NCBI GenBank assembly: GCA_002377585.1
Contig: DFQC01000025.1
Span: 1-64,000, forward strand
Reading direction: 5' to 3'
DNA length: 64,000 nucleotides
Source: Anaerolineales bacterium UBA3499
GTDB taxonomy: Bacteria > Chloroflexota > Anaerolineae > Anaerolineales > UBA11657
The notes under the pieces are model-generated. The model was not told the origin of the DNA and searched no databases. It saw only the letters and a list, made by a program, of their open reading frames with translations. Of the stretch, positions 51,244 to 61,300 are shown in pieces (the first letter of the stretch is position 1; every line of letters begins with the position of its first letter). The translations under genes and the position numbers were made by a program.

Positions 51244-52827
51244 CTATGACGAATATCTCCAGTAAGCATCCCCTACATATATATAAGATAAATTACTGGC
51301 CAACTCTGCAAGAATATATTCTGGGGGAGTCCTCCTTACAACATTAACCGCACTATATAATGTGTGCGTATGAACATTTCCCTGTGGTGTCAGTTGGGAC
51401 AACTGTCGAAACATTAGTTCAACAATTCTTTCAACAGTTACACCATTACGTGATAAATCATCAGACAAGGCATCAACACCACCTACATCCTCAACATTTA
51501 TGATATTTTCTTCAACACAACCCACAGAAATAGCACACTTACTTAGCTCAAAGTAAAATCTTTTATCCTCAACAAACAATGTCCTAACCCAATCCTTTAT
51601 AGGATTGCGTTTCTCAATAGATACGATACTCTCGCTCAGATCATCTCCCGGTGCAATAGTAATTCGAGCTCCTGTGATCACATCATACTTCTTGTAGAGT
51701 GGTGCCATGCCCCAAACAAAACGCTCTTTCAATGCAACCCAACCTGGTAGACGCTGACCTGATAACGCATCAACAAATGTTATTTTTACACGGGGAGAAA
51801 CAAGGGCGGAAGGGAAAAGGTGTGCTGTGTAAGCACTTAAAGGCAGCGTACCTGCCCTCAGATGTGGATAAGTCAGCACCACTTCAACCGAACCCTCAGT
51901 ATCTTGCACTTCTATGTTTTCACTAAACTCATCACGCAACTTCAGAGACAGATTCCTCATGTCTTCCGTTAATGACTCCGTTATATAGCCAACAGACTCA
52001 CATGCAAGATATCTCTCAGACATAACAATATCTCTGGGTTTCATATCAGTCAAATACCAGAGAACCTGACCAGAAGGACCAACATCTTCAAAACGTTCAT
52101 CCCTCTGGAGAGCATAGTTAAGAGAAAAGACCAACAACTCCTCTTCACTCTCATCAGGCGTCATGCCGATATCCTTCAAAAGTTCCTTTGTAGATAATGG
52201 ACGTCCGTCAGCCAAATCTAGAGCAGCTTCAGCCAAGTTGAGATATCCAGTGTTGATATCAACTAACAAATCTACAGGAAACCAAGATCCGGACAAACGC
52301 ACCAAATCGTTGTATTCAAGTAATTGAGCTTCAATTTTGTCTTCTAGGACTTGAGTATGCTCTTGAAATATCTGTTGCGCAGTTTCTGTCAATGGATTGG
52401 TATGACCATTACGTCCAAATTCAGTACTATCAATCAAAGAATTGTTTGCCATACCACTAACAAATTCACGAGTAATGTCATCCTCACATCGTACCTGCAA
52501 AACCCCATATTCACCATAATCGGGATTATCACCATTACGAATTGAAATCACTTCACCATTTAAACCACCTAATAATGGAAAATTAATCGTTTGACCAGAC
52601 ACATAGGTTTTGTCAGGGCTATAAACTTCATCCCATACTTTACGCTCATTGCCAATCTTTTCTTGACGCTGTAGAAGTTGGCGTTCTAACAACGCCACAA
52701 CAATTGCCGCAGTACTCCAAGGAGTCCCAGCTTCAAGAAGCAAGTGAATTACGTAATCGTAGTCTTCAGAATGGAGCGTAAAAGATTCAATCCATTCTAT
52801 ATCGGGCAAATTGTTGTTTGGTATCAC
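51244..52827 (-). CDS. Large protein with winged-helix-like domains, function unknown
   Basis: 527 residues, GTG start, driven by a near-consensus promoter. No enzyme motif is visible. Residues ~200-275 (LNLAEAALDLADGRPLSTKELLKDIG ... GPSGQVLWYLTDM) and the last ~45 (PPEYILAELASNLSYIYVGDAYWRYSS region) look like HARE/winged-helix modules. Residues ~85-120 (FPLLGGLNGEVISIRNGDNP) could be an SH3/OB-like strand set. The combination suggests a nucleic-acid or protein-binding scaffold rather than an enzyme. First gene of the operon ending in the MoaD-like protein. Confidence 0.65.
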   Translation of the reverse strand: MIPNNNLPDIEWIESFTLHSEDYDYVIHLLLEAGTPWSTAAIVVALLERQLLQRQEKIGNERKVWDEVYSPDKTYVSGQTINFPLLGGLNGEVISIRNGDNPDYGEYGVLQVRCEDDITREFVSGMANNSLIDSTEFGRNGHTNPLTETAQQIFQEHTQVLEDKIEAQLLEYNDLVRLSGSWFPVDLLVDINTGYLNLAEAALDLADGRPLSTKELLKDIGMTPDESEEELLVFSLNYALQRDERFEDVGPSGQVLWYLTDMKPRDIVMSERYLACESVGYITESLTEDMRNLSLKLRDEFSENIEVQDTEGSVEVVLTYPHLRAGTLPLSAYTAHLFPSALVSPRVKITFVDALSGQRLPGWVALKERFVWGMAPLYKKYDVITGARITIAPGDDLSESIVSIEKRNPIKDWVRTLFVEDKRFYFELSKCAISVGCVEENIINVEDVGGVDALSDDLSRNGVTVERIVELMFRQLSQLTPQGNVHTHTLYSAVNVVRRTPPEYILAELASNLSYIYVGDAYWRYSS

Positions 52828-52869
52828 AGAGAAATTTAGCGTGGCAAACCAGAGTCAAGTACTATCTTT

Positions 52870-52899
52870 ATTATAAGCGTATAACTAATACGTTGTCAA
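52870..52899 (-). promoter_or_regulatory. Near-perfect sigma70-type promoter
   Basis: On the minus strand TTGACA (52894-52899) and TATAAT (52870-52875) are separated by 18 bases; both hexamers are consensus. Start of transcription near 52862, giving a leader of about 35 bases before the GTG at 52827. This is the clearest -35/-10 pair in the window. Confidence 0.8.
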
Positions 52900-53003
52900 T
52901 AATGTGCACTCACAGAATATAACTCCAATTATGTGAACTCGACCAATATATAATGTAACACTATCATGCCCGAAAATTCATCAACAATTGTTGTCTAAGC
53001 GAC

Positions 53004-54131
53004 CTAACCCACCTGATCAGATTTTTCTGGAAAAAGACCCAGCACACCACTTTCATCAGCACTACAGATGCCACGCTCAGTAATTAAAGCTGTGACTAAC
53101 CTAGAGGGTGTCACATCAAATGCATAATTAGCGGCTGCGCTTGTTTCAGGAGTAAGTGCAACGGAACGAATCTCACCCTCATTTAAACCTATAATGTTTT
53201 TTACCTCTGACTCATCACGCTGTTCAATAGGTATTTGAGCAATCCCATCCGTATTCTCCCAATCAAAAGTCGACGAAGGCAAAGCTACATAAAATGGAAC
53301 GTTGTTGTCCTGTGCAGCTAAAGCCTTGAGATATGTGCCTATTTTGTTCGCAACATCACCTGTATAGACAGTACGATCAGATCCAGTGATTACCATGTCA
53401 ACCATATCATGTTGCATAAGGTGACCACCAACGTTGTCAGCAACAATGGTATGTGGAACTCCATGTTTACCAAGCTCCCATGCAGTTAAACGAGCACCTT
53501 GATTGCGTGGTCTTGTCTCGTCAACCCAGACATGGACCTTAATGCCATTGTCATGTGCCAAATATATAGGTGATGTAGCAGTTCCATAATCCACACACGC
53601 TAACCACCCAGCGTTACAGTGAGTAAGGATGTTCACTGTTTCCCCGGATTTCGCCTCACTAATAGATTCAATCAGTCCAACACCATGTTCACCAATCAAA
53701 CGACAAGACTCAAGCTCCTCAGCAGCAATTTCACCCGCAAGATCCAGTAATAGACGAATTTTTCCTTCCACATCTCCATCAAAATCCCGAAGACCTTTCA
53801 TTTGACGGTCCAATGCCCAAAAAAGATTGACAGCTGTAGGACGCGAAGATCTCAACATGTCAACAGCTTGATCAATTTTCCGCATAAAATTTGACTCTGG
53901 CTCATCAGATACTGAAAGAGCAGCTAAATACATTCCATAAGCTGCAGTTACACCTATTAGAGGAGCACCACGCACATGCATATCTTTAATAGCAATAGCA
54001 GCCTCTTCTACAGTGGTTAGATCTTCTATTACAAACCTATGAGGCAACCATCTCTGATCAATAATCTGAACCACAGATTCATCATCTGATTTTATCCATA
54101 TAGTGTTAAAGTGCTTACCATCTACCTTCAT
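53004..54131 (-). CDS. mtnA: S-methyl-5-thioribose-1-phosphate isomerase
   Basis: 375 residues of the eIF2B-like sugar isomerase family: MHVRGAPLIGVTAAYGM, LTHCNAGWLA (active-site Cys), ETRPRNQGARLTAWEL, VIVADNVGGHLMQ-like (TIVADNVGGHL), and TGSDRTVYTGDVANKIGTYLKALAA with the catalytic Asp. Isomerises methylthioribose 1-phosphate in methionine salvage. No other mtn gene is in the window. It ends 176 bases upstream of the winged-helix operon. Confidence 0.94.
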   Translation of the reverse strand: MKVDGKHFNTIWIKSDDESVVQIIDQRWLPHRFVIEDLTTVEEAAIAIKDMHVRGAPLIGVTAAYGMYLAALSVSDEPESNFMRKIDQAVDMLRSSRPTAVNLFWALDRQMKGLRDFDGDVEGKIRLLLDLAGEIAAEELESCRLIGEHGVGLIESISEAKSGETVNILTHCNAGWLACVDYGTATSPIYLAHDNGIKVHVWVDETRPRNQGARLTAWELGKHGVPHTIVADNVGGHLMQHDMVDMVITGSDRTVYTGDVANKIGTYLKALAAQDNNVPFYVALPSSTFDWENTDGIAQIPIEQRDESEVKNIIGLNEGEIRSVALTPETSAAANYAFDVTPSRLVTALITERGICSADESGVLGLFPEKSDQVG

Positions 54132-54146
54132 AAATGAAAATCCTCC

Positions 54147-55538
54147 TCAATAAATATCTTGCTTCATCCATTCCAACGGATTGACTTGGTTCCCATTGAT
54201 CCATACTTCCCAATGCAGATGTGGTCCAGTAGATAAACCAGTATTACCGACGTACCCTATAAGGTCCCCACTAGCCAACTTTTGTCCTACAGATACTGCT
54301 GACTCTTGCTGATGCCAATACCCAGTAAATATCCCAATACCATGATCTATGATAGTTGTAGTTCCGCGAATGTCAAGTGTTTTCGACATGACAACCACCC
54401 CAGCAGCAGGCGCATAGATTGGCGTACCTTCTGATGCCCCAAAATCTACTCCCCCATGAAAAGTTCGGTAATCTTTCCCATTATAGCTCCTACGCATACC
54501 AAAACGAGTTGTAATGTAATCCATTGACATAGGATGGTCAAACCCATCTTCCCACAATTTGTTTTCAGTGAAGTTTGATACTGTATCTAAAATAATTTGA
54601 TCCTCGGCGACACGTACACTCTCATCCTCTAGCAACTTGGCCTTATCATGTCCCAAGACTAAACTCTGAGACCCATATTGCGCATCCGCAACTGGCAAAC
54701 GCATCTCCAAAGTAACTATCTGATCATCACTTCTCGTAGCAGTTACCCACAAATGGTATATTCCTGGATCAGACATTGCGTGCACACCTAAAAAAGACAC
54801 TTGTCTTCCGTTGATTGACGAAAAATTCAATTTAGTACCATCAAAAAATCCTGTTACAGATGTTTCTTGATCTGTATCTACGCTAATTACTACTGGCTGA
54901 CCCTGCCTTGGATGTTCATTGGATATGCTGATATCCTCAAATGGGCTAAGTATGCTGGCATTAGTTTTACTACCTGGAGAATACATCAATTCGCCCGGTA
55001 AAGTCACAGTTGCATTTGACCAGCCGTTTAATATCATAATTTCATAGGGACTACAATCAGCATTAATGGCCAAGCTCAGCAATGTATCCTGCTGCCCGAT
55101 CACTGAAAATCCAACTTGATTGTATGTTTCCAGCTGGTCACTAATCTTATATATCAATGGCTGTCCGATATACAATGTATAAGGATTAACAATGCGATTC
55201 AGTTTAATTAGAGTATCCAAATCGTTATTTAATTCGAGTGGCATGGAGAAGAACGATTCCCCTGGTTGTACCTTATGAGTATCAACTAAACCACTGACAC
55301 CAAAATAATCCGACAGCAACAAAATCTGGCCAATTGATATCAATGATGGATTTTCTATGCCATTCAGTCTCTGAAGTGACTGTACACTACCCCCAAATTG
55401 CTGTGCAATAGAATATAGAGTATCACCATCCTGTACTTGATACAAAGGCCCCTCTTTTTCCTCAGCATCAACAATACTATGAAAAGCAAATACTCCGCTA
55501 AAAAAAAAGAGGAAAAAACGAAATGGCAATGTGTTCAT
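54147..55538 (-). CDS. LysM and M23-family peptidoglycan endopeptidase
   Basis: 463 residues: N-terminal signal peptide (about 1-24), a clear LysM domain (YQVQDGDTLYSIAQQFGGSV, about 33-75), two weaker LysM-like repeats (about 86-190), a beta-rich linker and a C-terminal M23 domain (about 330-455). M23 zinc ligands are intact: HGGVDF, then HLHWE; DHGIGIFTGYWHQ supplies the third His. Cleaves peptide bridges of peptidoglycan, or acts as an activator of other hydrolases. Sits 15 bases upstream of mtnA. Confidence 0.92.
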   Translation of the reverse strand: MNTLPFRFFLFFFSGVFAFHSIVDAEEKEGPLYQVQDGDTLYSIAQQFGGSVQSLQRLNGIENPSLISIGQILLLSDYFGVSGLVDTHKVQPGESFFSMPLELNNDLDTLIKLNRIVNPYTLYIGQPLIYKISDQLETYNQVGFSVIGQQDTLLSLAINADCSPYEIMILNGWSNATVTLPGELMYSPGSKTNASILSPFEDISISNEHPRQGQPVVISVDTDQETSVTGFFDGTKLNFSSINGRQVSFLGVHAMSDPGIYHLWVTATRSDDQIVTLEMRLPVADAQYGSQSLVLGHDKAKLLEDESVRVAEDQIILDTVSNFTENKLWEDGFDHPMSMDYITTRFGMRRSYNGKDYRTFHGGVDFGASEGTPIYAPAAGVVVMSKTLDIRGTTTIIDHGIGIFTGYWHQQESAVSVGQKLASGDLIGYVGNTGLSTGPHLHWEVWINGNQVNPLEWMKQDIY

Positions 55539-55865
55539 TAATGTAAATATAGTATAGAAAAAACTTAGCCTAAAGTCTACAAATTCCTCAAAAGCATGTT
55601 AGTCTACTATAAACTAGATTAACAACAAATTTTGTCTATTTTGTCTATAGTATAATGCCTGCCCTCTAATAATTCTACGACAATTGCGTGAACACAACTT
55701 GGGTCGACAATCTCATTAACTAGTGAGCGTAAAATACCAATTATCATTTCTGTTGATTATTGAATTACAAAACTAGCCCTGCTAGATCAAGCCCATCAAA
55801 CCGTATCATGTCTAATATAGATTACTTGATTCTCACTTGGATTACCCACAGTTGAAATAAAATAA
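55539..55865. other. Intergenic region between the LysM-M23 gene and the L25 terminator
   Basis: About 330 bases of AT-rich non-coding sequence. It contains a tandem TTTTGTCTA x2 and a + strand TATAAT at 55651-55656 with no gene downstream in that direction, and an inverted repeat GTTAGTCTA...TAGATTAAC (55598-55623). No credible ORF was found on either strand. Confidence 0.4.
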
Positions 55866-55903
55866 AAACAGCACAGTCATTTTCCAAAATGATTGTGCTG
55901 TTT
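55855..55903 (-). terminator. Intrinsic terminator after rplY
   Basis: AAACAGCACAGTCATTTT and AAAATGATTGTGCTGTTT fold into an almost perfect stem of about 18 bp with a two-base loop (55866-55903); on the minus strand it is followed by TTTTATTTTATTT. Strong terminator for ribosomal protein L25. Confidence 0.9.
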
Positions 55904-55942
55904 AATTAGTACACAAACTGAGATTATAACTAAGCCAATTGA

Positions 55943-56632
55943 TCATTCGGTGCTTTCGTCATTGTCACTTGCTTCCTCAAAATCATCATCAGCACCTTTA
56001 CCCTTTTCAATGACTTCCACATCCTCAGCATCCAATTCCAAGCCTTCTTCATCTGTTTCTTCCTCTTCAACTTCAACAATTCCTGCATACGCAACCCTAG
56101 CTACAGCCTCTTCTAAATCAGTCAATATATTTACACCTTCTGGCACATTCACATCAGATACTAATATAGTGTCACCGAGATCCGTTAAACCCTCCACACT
56201 TACCTCTATACTGTTGATAATATCTTTTGGTAAACACTCAACCTCTAAATCGTACAAACTAGCCATAACTGCATATTCACCCGTAGCTACAGCAGGTGAT
56301 TCGCCCACAAGAGTGATTGGAACCGTAATAGTGAGAACCTGTTCCATATCTACCGCCATAAAATCTACGTGAAGTGGATTCCCTTTCAGCACATCTTTTT
56401 GTAATTCTCGGACAATTGTCGTATGATTTTGACCATCAACCTCTAAATCAATTAATACCGTACCCTGCAATCTAGTAAGTATTTGTCCCGCTTCATGTGC
56501 AGGCAACTGAAGAGCAATCGGGTCCATGTTGGTTCCATAAAGGACACCTGGCAATAGACCATCGCGTCTGAGCCGGTTTAAGCCTTTGCTGATAACAGTT
56601 CTTGTTTGTGCCTTTAATAATGTGCTTTCCAT
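55943..56632 (-). CDS. rplY: 50S ribosomal protein L25/TL5 (CTC family)
   Basis: 229 residues from ATG 56632 (TTG one codon upstream rejected). N-terminal L25 domain (GLNRLRRDGLLPGVLYG ... HVDFMAVDMEQ, about 1-95), TL5-type C-terminal beta domain (VPITLVGESPAVATGEYAVMASLYDLEVECLPKDI...), then an acidic tail of about 45 residues rich in Glu and Asp (EEEETDEEGLELDAEDVEV...). Binds 5S rRNA; the CTC form is also a general stress protein in Bacillus. Strong terminator follows. Confidence 0.96.
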   Translation of the reverse strand: MESTLLKAQTRTVISKGLNRLRRDGLLPGVLYGTNMDPIALQLPAHEAGQILTRLQGTVLIDLEVDGQNHTTIVRELQKDVLKGNPLHVDFMAVDMEQVLTITVPITLVGESPAVATGEYAVMASLYDLEVECLPKDIINSIEVSVEGLTDLGDTILVSDVNVPEGVNILTDLEEAVARVAYAGIVEVEEEETDEEGLELDAEDVEVIEKGKGADDDFEEASDNDESTE

Positions 56633-56778
56633 CAACTACCACCTTGCATATGATTGTCGTAAAATCAATTTAAGCTACTTGTCTGGACCATGACAAGCTA
56701 AATAAAATTACTGCCATGACCACCTAACGATGTGAAACAGCGAATTCTATCTTGGGTGAGCATTTTAGTCAAGAACGA

Positions 56779-56789
56779 TATGGTACGAT
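56779..56789 (+). promoter_or_regulatory. Extended -10 promoter (TATGGTACGAT)
   Basis: TATG-G-TACGAT ends seven bases before ATG 56797 and one base before another in-frame ATG (56791). Transcription should begin at or beside the start codon; this decides for the downstream start. Confidence 0.55.
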
Positions 56790-56796
56790 TATGAAC

Positions 56797-58371
56797 ATGA
56801 GCTCCATCAGAATCATAATATTGGCATCCATTTTACTACTTGTAGGCTGTCAATCAGTAGATAAACCCAGTTCTGAAAATGTAACTGTTAGATTAATTCA
56901 TGACAAAGTCAGAAGTACTGTTAGTACAAGTAGCACAAACATTGATGATTTACTGTCAGAACAGGGATTAGAGCTAGGACCACTTGATCGAATTTTACCG
57001 AGTCAGTCAACTTTGATCACCAACGGGATGGACGTCACTATCATCAGAGTGGAAGAAGAATTGCAAAGCGAAGATATAGTAGTTCCCTTCGAGAAACAAG
57101 TCGTACGTAATGATGGTCTCCCCGTTGGAGAAAGTCGCTTGCTACAAACAGGCACAAGTGGACTAGAGCAAATAACCTACCGCATTGTGAAAGAAGACGG
57201 CAATATAACATCTAAATCAATATTACGACGTACGATGATGAAAAAACCCATCGATGAAATTATTATGGTAGGCTCTCAAGCTACCTATACCATCGTCCCA
57301 ATAGAGGGTTCACTAGCATATATATCATCGGGTAATGCATGGATCATGAGCAAATCTAGCGGAATTAGACAACCTTTGACTGTAAATGGCTTATTAGACG
57401 GTCGTATATTCGAGCTATCAGACGACAGTAGATATTTGCTGTACTCTAGCAAACCAAATCAACTGACAGCTCAGAAGGAATCATTTAACGAATTGTGGGT
57501 TGTAGATACAAACTCCACAAATGCAGAACCGCTTGCACTGAACGTCCAGAATGTATTATGGGCTGCCTGGTCTCCTAAAGATCCATTAAGCATTGCATAT
57601 TCCACAGGTGAACCTCGCACAACAGCACCTGGATGGCAGGCACACAATAATCTTCAGATAGCATCCTTCAATGAAATAGATACGGAAATTGTACATACAA
57701 CAATACTAGAGCCATCAGCAGGAGGAAGTTATGGATGGTATGGCATGCAATTCGCGTGGTCTCCGAACGGCATATATATAGCCTATGCTCAAGCAGATAA
57801 AATTGGAATCATAGATTTAAGCAATCCTACTAACCCTGTGAAAAAACAGCTTACTAATTTCTCCCACTATCAAACTTGGACTGACTGGGTATGGATTCCC
57901 GCACTGACCTGGTCTCCAGACAGCAAATTCATTTACACAGTTGCGCACGGTGAACCCATAGGACTAGAATTGCCCGAGGACAGTCAAATATTTAACATAT
58001 CTGCACTTGCTATAGATGGAAGCTTTCAAGCGATTCTAGCTGAACGTACTGGTATGTGGTCAAATCCAGTGGTGTCGCCAACAAGCAATTATGGTTTTCA
58101 AGTCGCATTTTTACAATCAAACAATCCACTTCAAAGTGTCAATAGTGGATACACACTATCAGTAATGGAACAAGATGGTAGCAATACCAAGACTATTTTC
58201 CCAACATCAGGCGAAACTGCTCTAAAGCCACAAAATATCACGTGGTCGCCAAACGGCGAACAAATTGCACTGATACATAAAGGCAATCTTTGGATAGTAG
58301 ATAATGAATCATTGATATCTCAACAACTCACCAGTGACAGTCAAACAAGTCAACCAAGTTGGGGTAAATAA
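56797..58371 (+). CDS. Lipoprotein with DUF348, G5 and beta-propeller domains
   Basis: 524 residues from ATG 56797, the last possible start and the one that fits the promoter; 56791 adds two residues. Signal peptide with lipobox LLVGC. DUF348 ubiquitin-like unit (VTVRLIHDKVRSTVSTSS...IDDLLSEQG, about 30-90), G5-like unit (VEEELQSEDIVVPFEKQVV..., about 90-165), then a TolB/PD40-like propeller (repeated WSPxG/D blocks, about 170-520). DUF348 and G5 domains occur in cell-wall binding proteins. Followed with a one-base gap by the glycosidase/ligase fusion. Confidence 0.88.
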   Translation: MSSIRIIILASILLLVGCQSVDKPSSENVTVRLIHDKVRSTVSTSSTNIDDLLSEQGLELGPLDRILPSQSTLITNGMDVTIIRVEEELQSEDIVVPFEKQVVRNDGLPVGESRLLQTGTSGLEQITYRIVKEDGNITSKSILRRTMMKKPIDEIIMVGSQATYTIVPIEGSLAYISSGNAWIMSKSSGIRQPLTVNGLLDGRIFELSDDSRYLLYSSKPNQLTAQKESFNELWVVDTNSTNAEPLALNVQNVLWAAWSPKDPLSIAYSTGEPRTTAPGWQAHNNLQIASFNEIDTEIVHTTILEPSAGGSYGWYGMQFAWSPNGIYIAYAQADKIGIIDLSNPTNPVKKQLTNFSHYQTWTDWVWIPALTWSPDSKFIYTVAHGEPIGLELPEDSQIFNISALAIDGSFQAILAERTGMWSNPVVSPTSNYGFQVAFLQSNNPLQSVNSGYTLSVMEQDGSNTKTIFPTSGETALKPQNITWSPNGEQIALIHKGNLWIVDNESLISQQLTSDSQTSQPSWGK

Positions 58372-58372
58372 C

Positions 58373-61300
58373 ATGCGACGAGCGCTAACAATTTTAGCAC
58401 CTATAGTAGCAATAACGTCACTAATTGTGCTTGCAGTACTGTTATTTCAATATCGTACTCGGATTCGTGGACATTCATTGGGATTGCCTGCTCCAAATCT
58501 AGATCCAAGACCAAGCAATATGTTGGGCATTAATGTCGAATTGATAGATGAATCACCAGAAACAATTGATAAATCATTTGATGTTATTAGTAACACAGGA
58601 TTTGGATGGGTCAGACAAACTTTCTATTGGGATTTAGGAGAGTTTAACTGGTCTGCAACCGATAGATTAATAAATTCTGCAATTGCCAACGATTTGCAAA
58701 TCATAGCAGTGTTAACAAGCAGTAACATCCCAGATCAAACCAATGAATTTGCTCAATTCGCATACACATTTGCTAATCGCTACTCTGAACAAGTAGATAC
58801 TTATCAAATTGGAGACGAGCCTAATTTGATAAGCGCATGGGGCAGAACACCCTCGGCTGTGGAATACTCCAACCTACTTGCAACTATTTATCCTCTCATT
58901 CATCAAGCAGACACCAATGCAACAATACTGACGGCAGGGCTCGCACCAACAACAGAGAATAGTACGGAAAACATCAATGATATCCTCTATTTGCGACAAT
59001 TGTATGCCGCAGGAGCTGAGGATTATTTTGATGCGGTAGCTGGAAAACCATATGGATTCAACACAGGTCCAGATGATCGTCGGACAAACAATGATATTCT
59101 AAATTTCTCACGCTTTATACTACTTCGCGAAGAAATGGAAAAATCTGGTGATAACAGTAAATTATTGTGGGCCAGTCAGTTTGGATGGTACGATCCTTTG
59201 GCCGCTACAAATCCACAAACCACATGGGGCACAGTCAGCGAGGAACAGCAGAGCAATTTTACAATCACAGCTATAGAACGTGCACGCAATGAATGGCCCT
59301 GGGCCGGTGTATTAGTCTTGGAAAACTATTCTCCAGGAATCAACATCAAAGATCCACGCTGGGGTTTTTCTCTGACAAACCCGAAAGGAACATACAGGAA
59401 AATAATAACAGACTTAAAGAACTATTTATCCGTCGACGAAACTAGTGCAGCACGTCACGGAATACACCCTGCTGCAAGTCCATACGCCAAATATAGTAAT
59501 GGGTGGGATTTCTCCAACCTAGGAGCTGACATTCCACAAACCGGTCCTTCCAACATAACATTTACCTTTGAAGGATCTGAATTTGGTCTTATAGTTAGAC
59601 GTGGAGACTACCGAGCCACTCTATATATTGACATCGACTCTAAACCCGCAAATTTGTTGCCAACTACCCAGAAGGGCGAAAGTTATCAAATTTTGACTGC
59701 ACCTAATCTATCAACACAAGTAGAACTCATACCTATAGCTAATAATCTAGAACCCGGCAAACACATTGCTAGGATACGCGCAGACCGTGGTTGGGACCAA
59801 TGGGCAATAGTTGGATTTTCAGTTGGGAATAAACCTGCCTATGACAGCAACCTCATTACATTATTTGCTTTGTTGTTGTTTTGCTCATCTGTAGGATATA
59901 TGATGTTTAACCATAAAATTATCCTTGCTTTTCTCAGCAATATAATTTTGTACTTTACCAATAGAGTCAATATGCTATTCACACTTTGTTTAGGTACTGT
60001 ATTCTGGATATCTGCTGGCATGACATGGGGACAGAATTTGCCTCAACTGTTTGTGCGACAAAACGAATTTGTGCCACTAGCAGTTACTACACTATCTGCT
60101 TTAGCATATTATGTATCACCCTGGCTACTACTGTCATTACTAAGTTTGGTGGCATTACTGATACTTTTTTATCTACGTCCAGCTGTAGCATTAGCAATGA
60201 TAGCTTTAGTCATACCATTCTATCTTTATCCTAAACCAATGTTTGAAAGAATGTTCTCTACTACAGAAGTTTTCACTTTATTAACAACAGCCGCTGTATT
60301 AATTCGAAGCACAATCAATATCAGTTCATTAAGTCCAGATACATCATCATGGCAACTGAGATTAAGCTCCCTAGACAAGGCAGTTATAACTTTTGCCACT
60401 CTATCCTTAATTTCTATATTAAGTGCCAATGAACTTGGTGCAGCTATAACGGAATTTAGAGTTATCATACTGGAGCCGGTCCTATTTTACGTCTTGGTGC
60501 GAATAGTTCCATTGACTAAGAATGAGCTTGTCAGAATAAGTGACTATTTTGTCATCGGAGCATTTCTAGTAGCAGTCATAGGATTAATACAATACGCACT
60601 TGGTGTTAATTTGATTGCCGCTGAAGATGGAGTTATGCGCTTGAGAAGCATCTTTGGTTCTCCTAATAATGTAGGCCTCTATTTAGGAAGAGCACTACCA
60701 ATTGCAATAGCTATGTCACTCATATCTAAGCCTCACATCAGCAAAATAAAACGGATAACATATATCACCGCCAGTATTTGTATGGCTGTCGCGATATTAC
60801 TTAGTTTCTCGCGTGGAGCATTGCTACTAGGTATACCGGCTGCCACAGCCGCAATTATAATTTATTACAAAGGCAAAAGATCTATACTTCCATTGTCAGT
60901 TTTGCTTGCTATTGCTTGCATAGTATTTACTATCTTTTCTTCACACCCTCGTATAGCTAGCCTTACCAATCAGACAAATGGACCAACATTCTTCCGTATA
61001 AATTTATGGAATAGTACACTTGATATGATAATAGATAAACCTATAACAGGAGTGGGGCTTGACAATTTTCTTTACTCATATCGTAGTAAATACATATCTC
61101 CAGATGCGTGGCAAGATCCAAACATTTCCCATGCTCACAACATGATTCTGGATTTCTCTGCTAGATTGGGTTTGCCTGGTCTAGCATCTATCATGTGGAT
61201 TCTCTACGCATTCTTTAAAGCTGCGAACAAGAATATAAGAAGCACTAGAGACCCTACATTACGATTACTTTATATTGGACTAACAGCCTCCATGATCAAT

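Noticed and set aside
55651..55656. + strand TATAAT as promoter of an ncRNA in the 55.5-55.9 kb gap
   Set aside because: No -35 at proper distance, no extended -10 TG, no terminator in that direction other than the bidirectional L25 hairpin, and no ORF; left as a note only.
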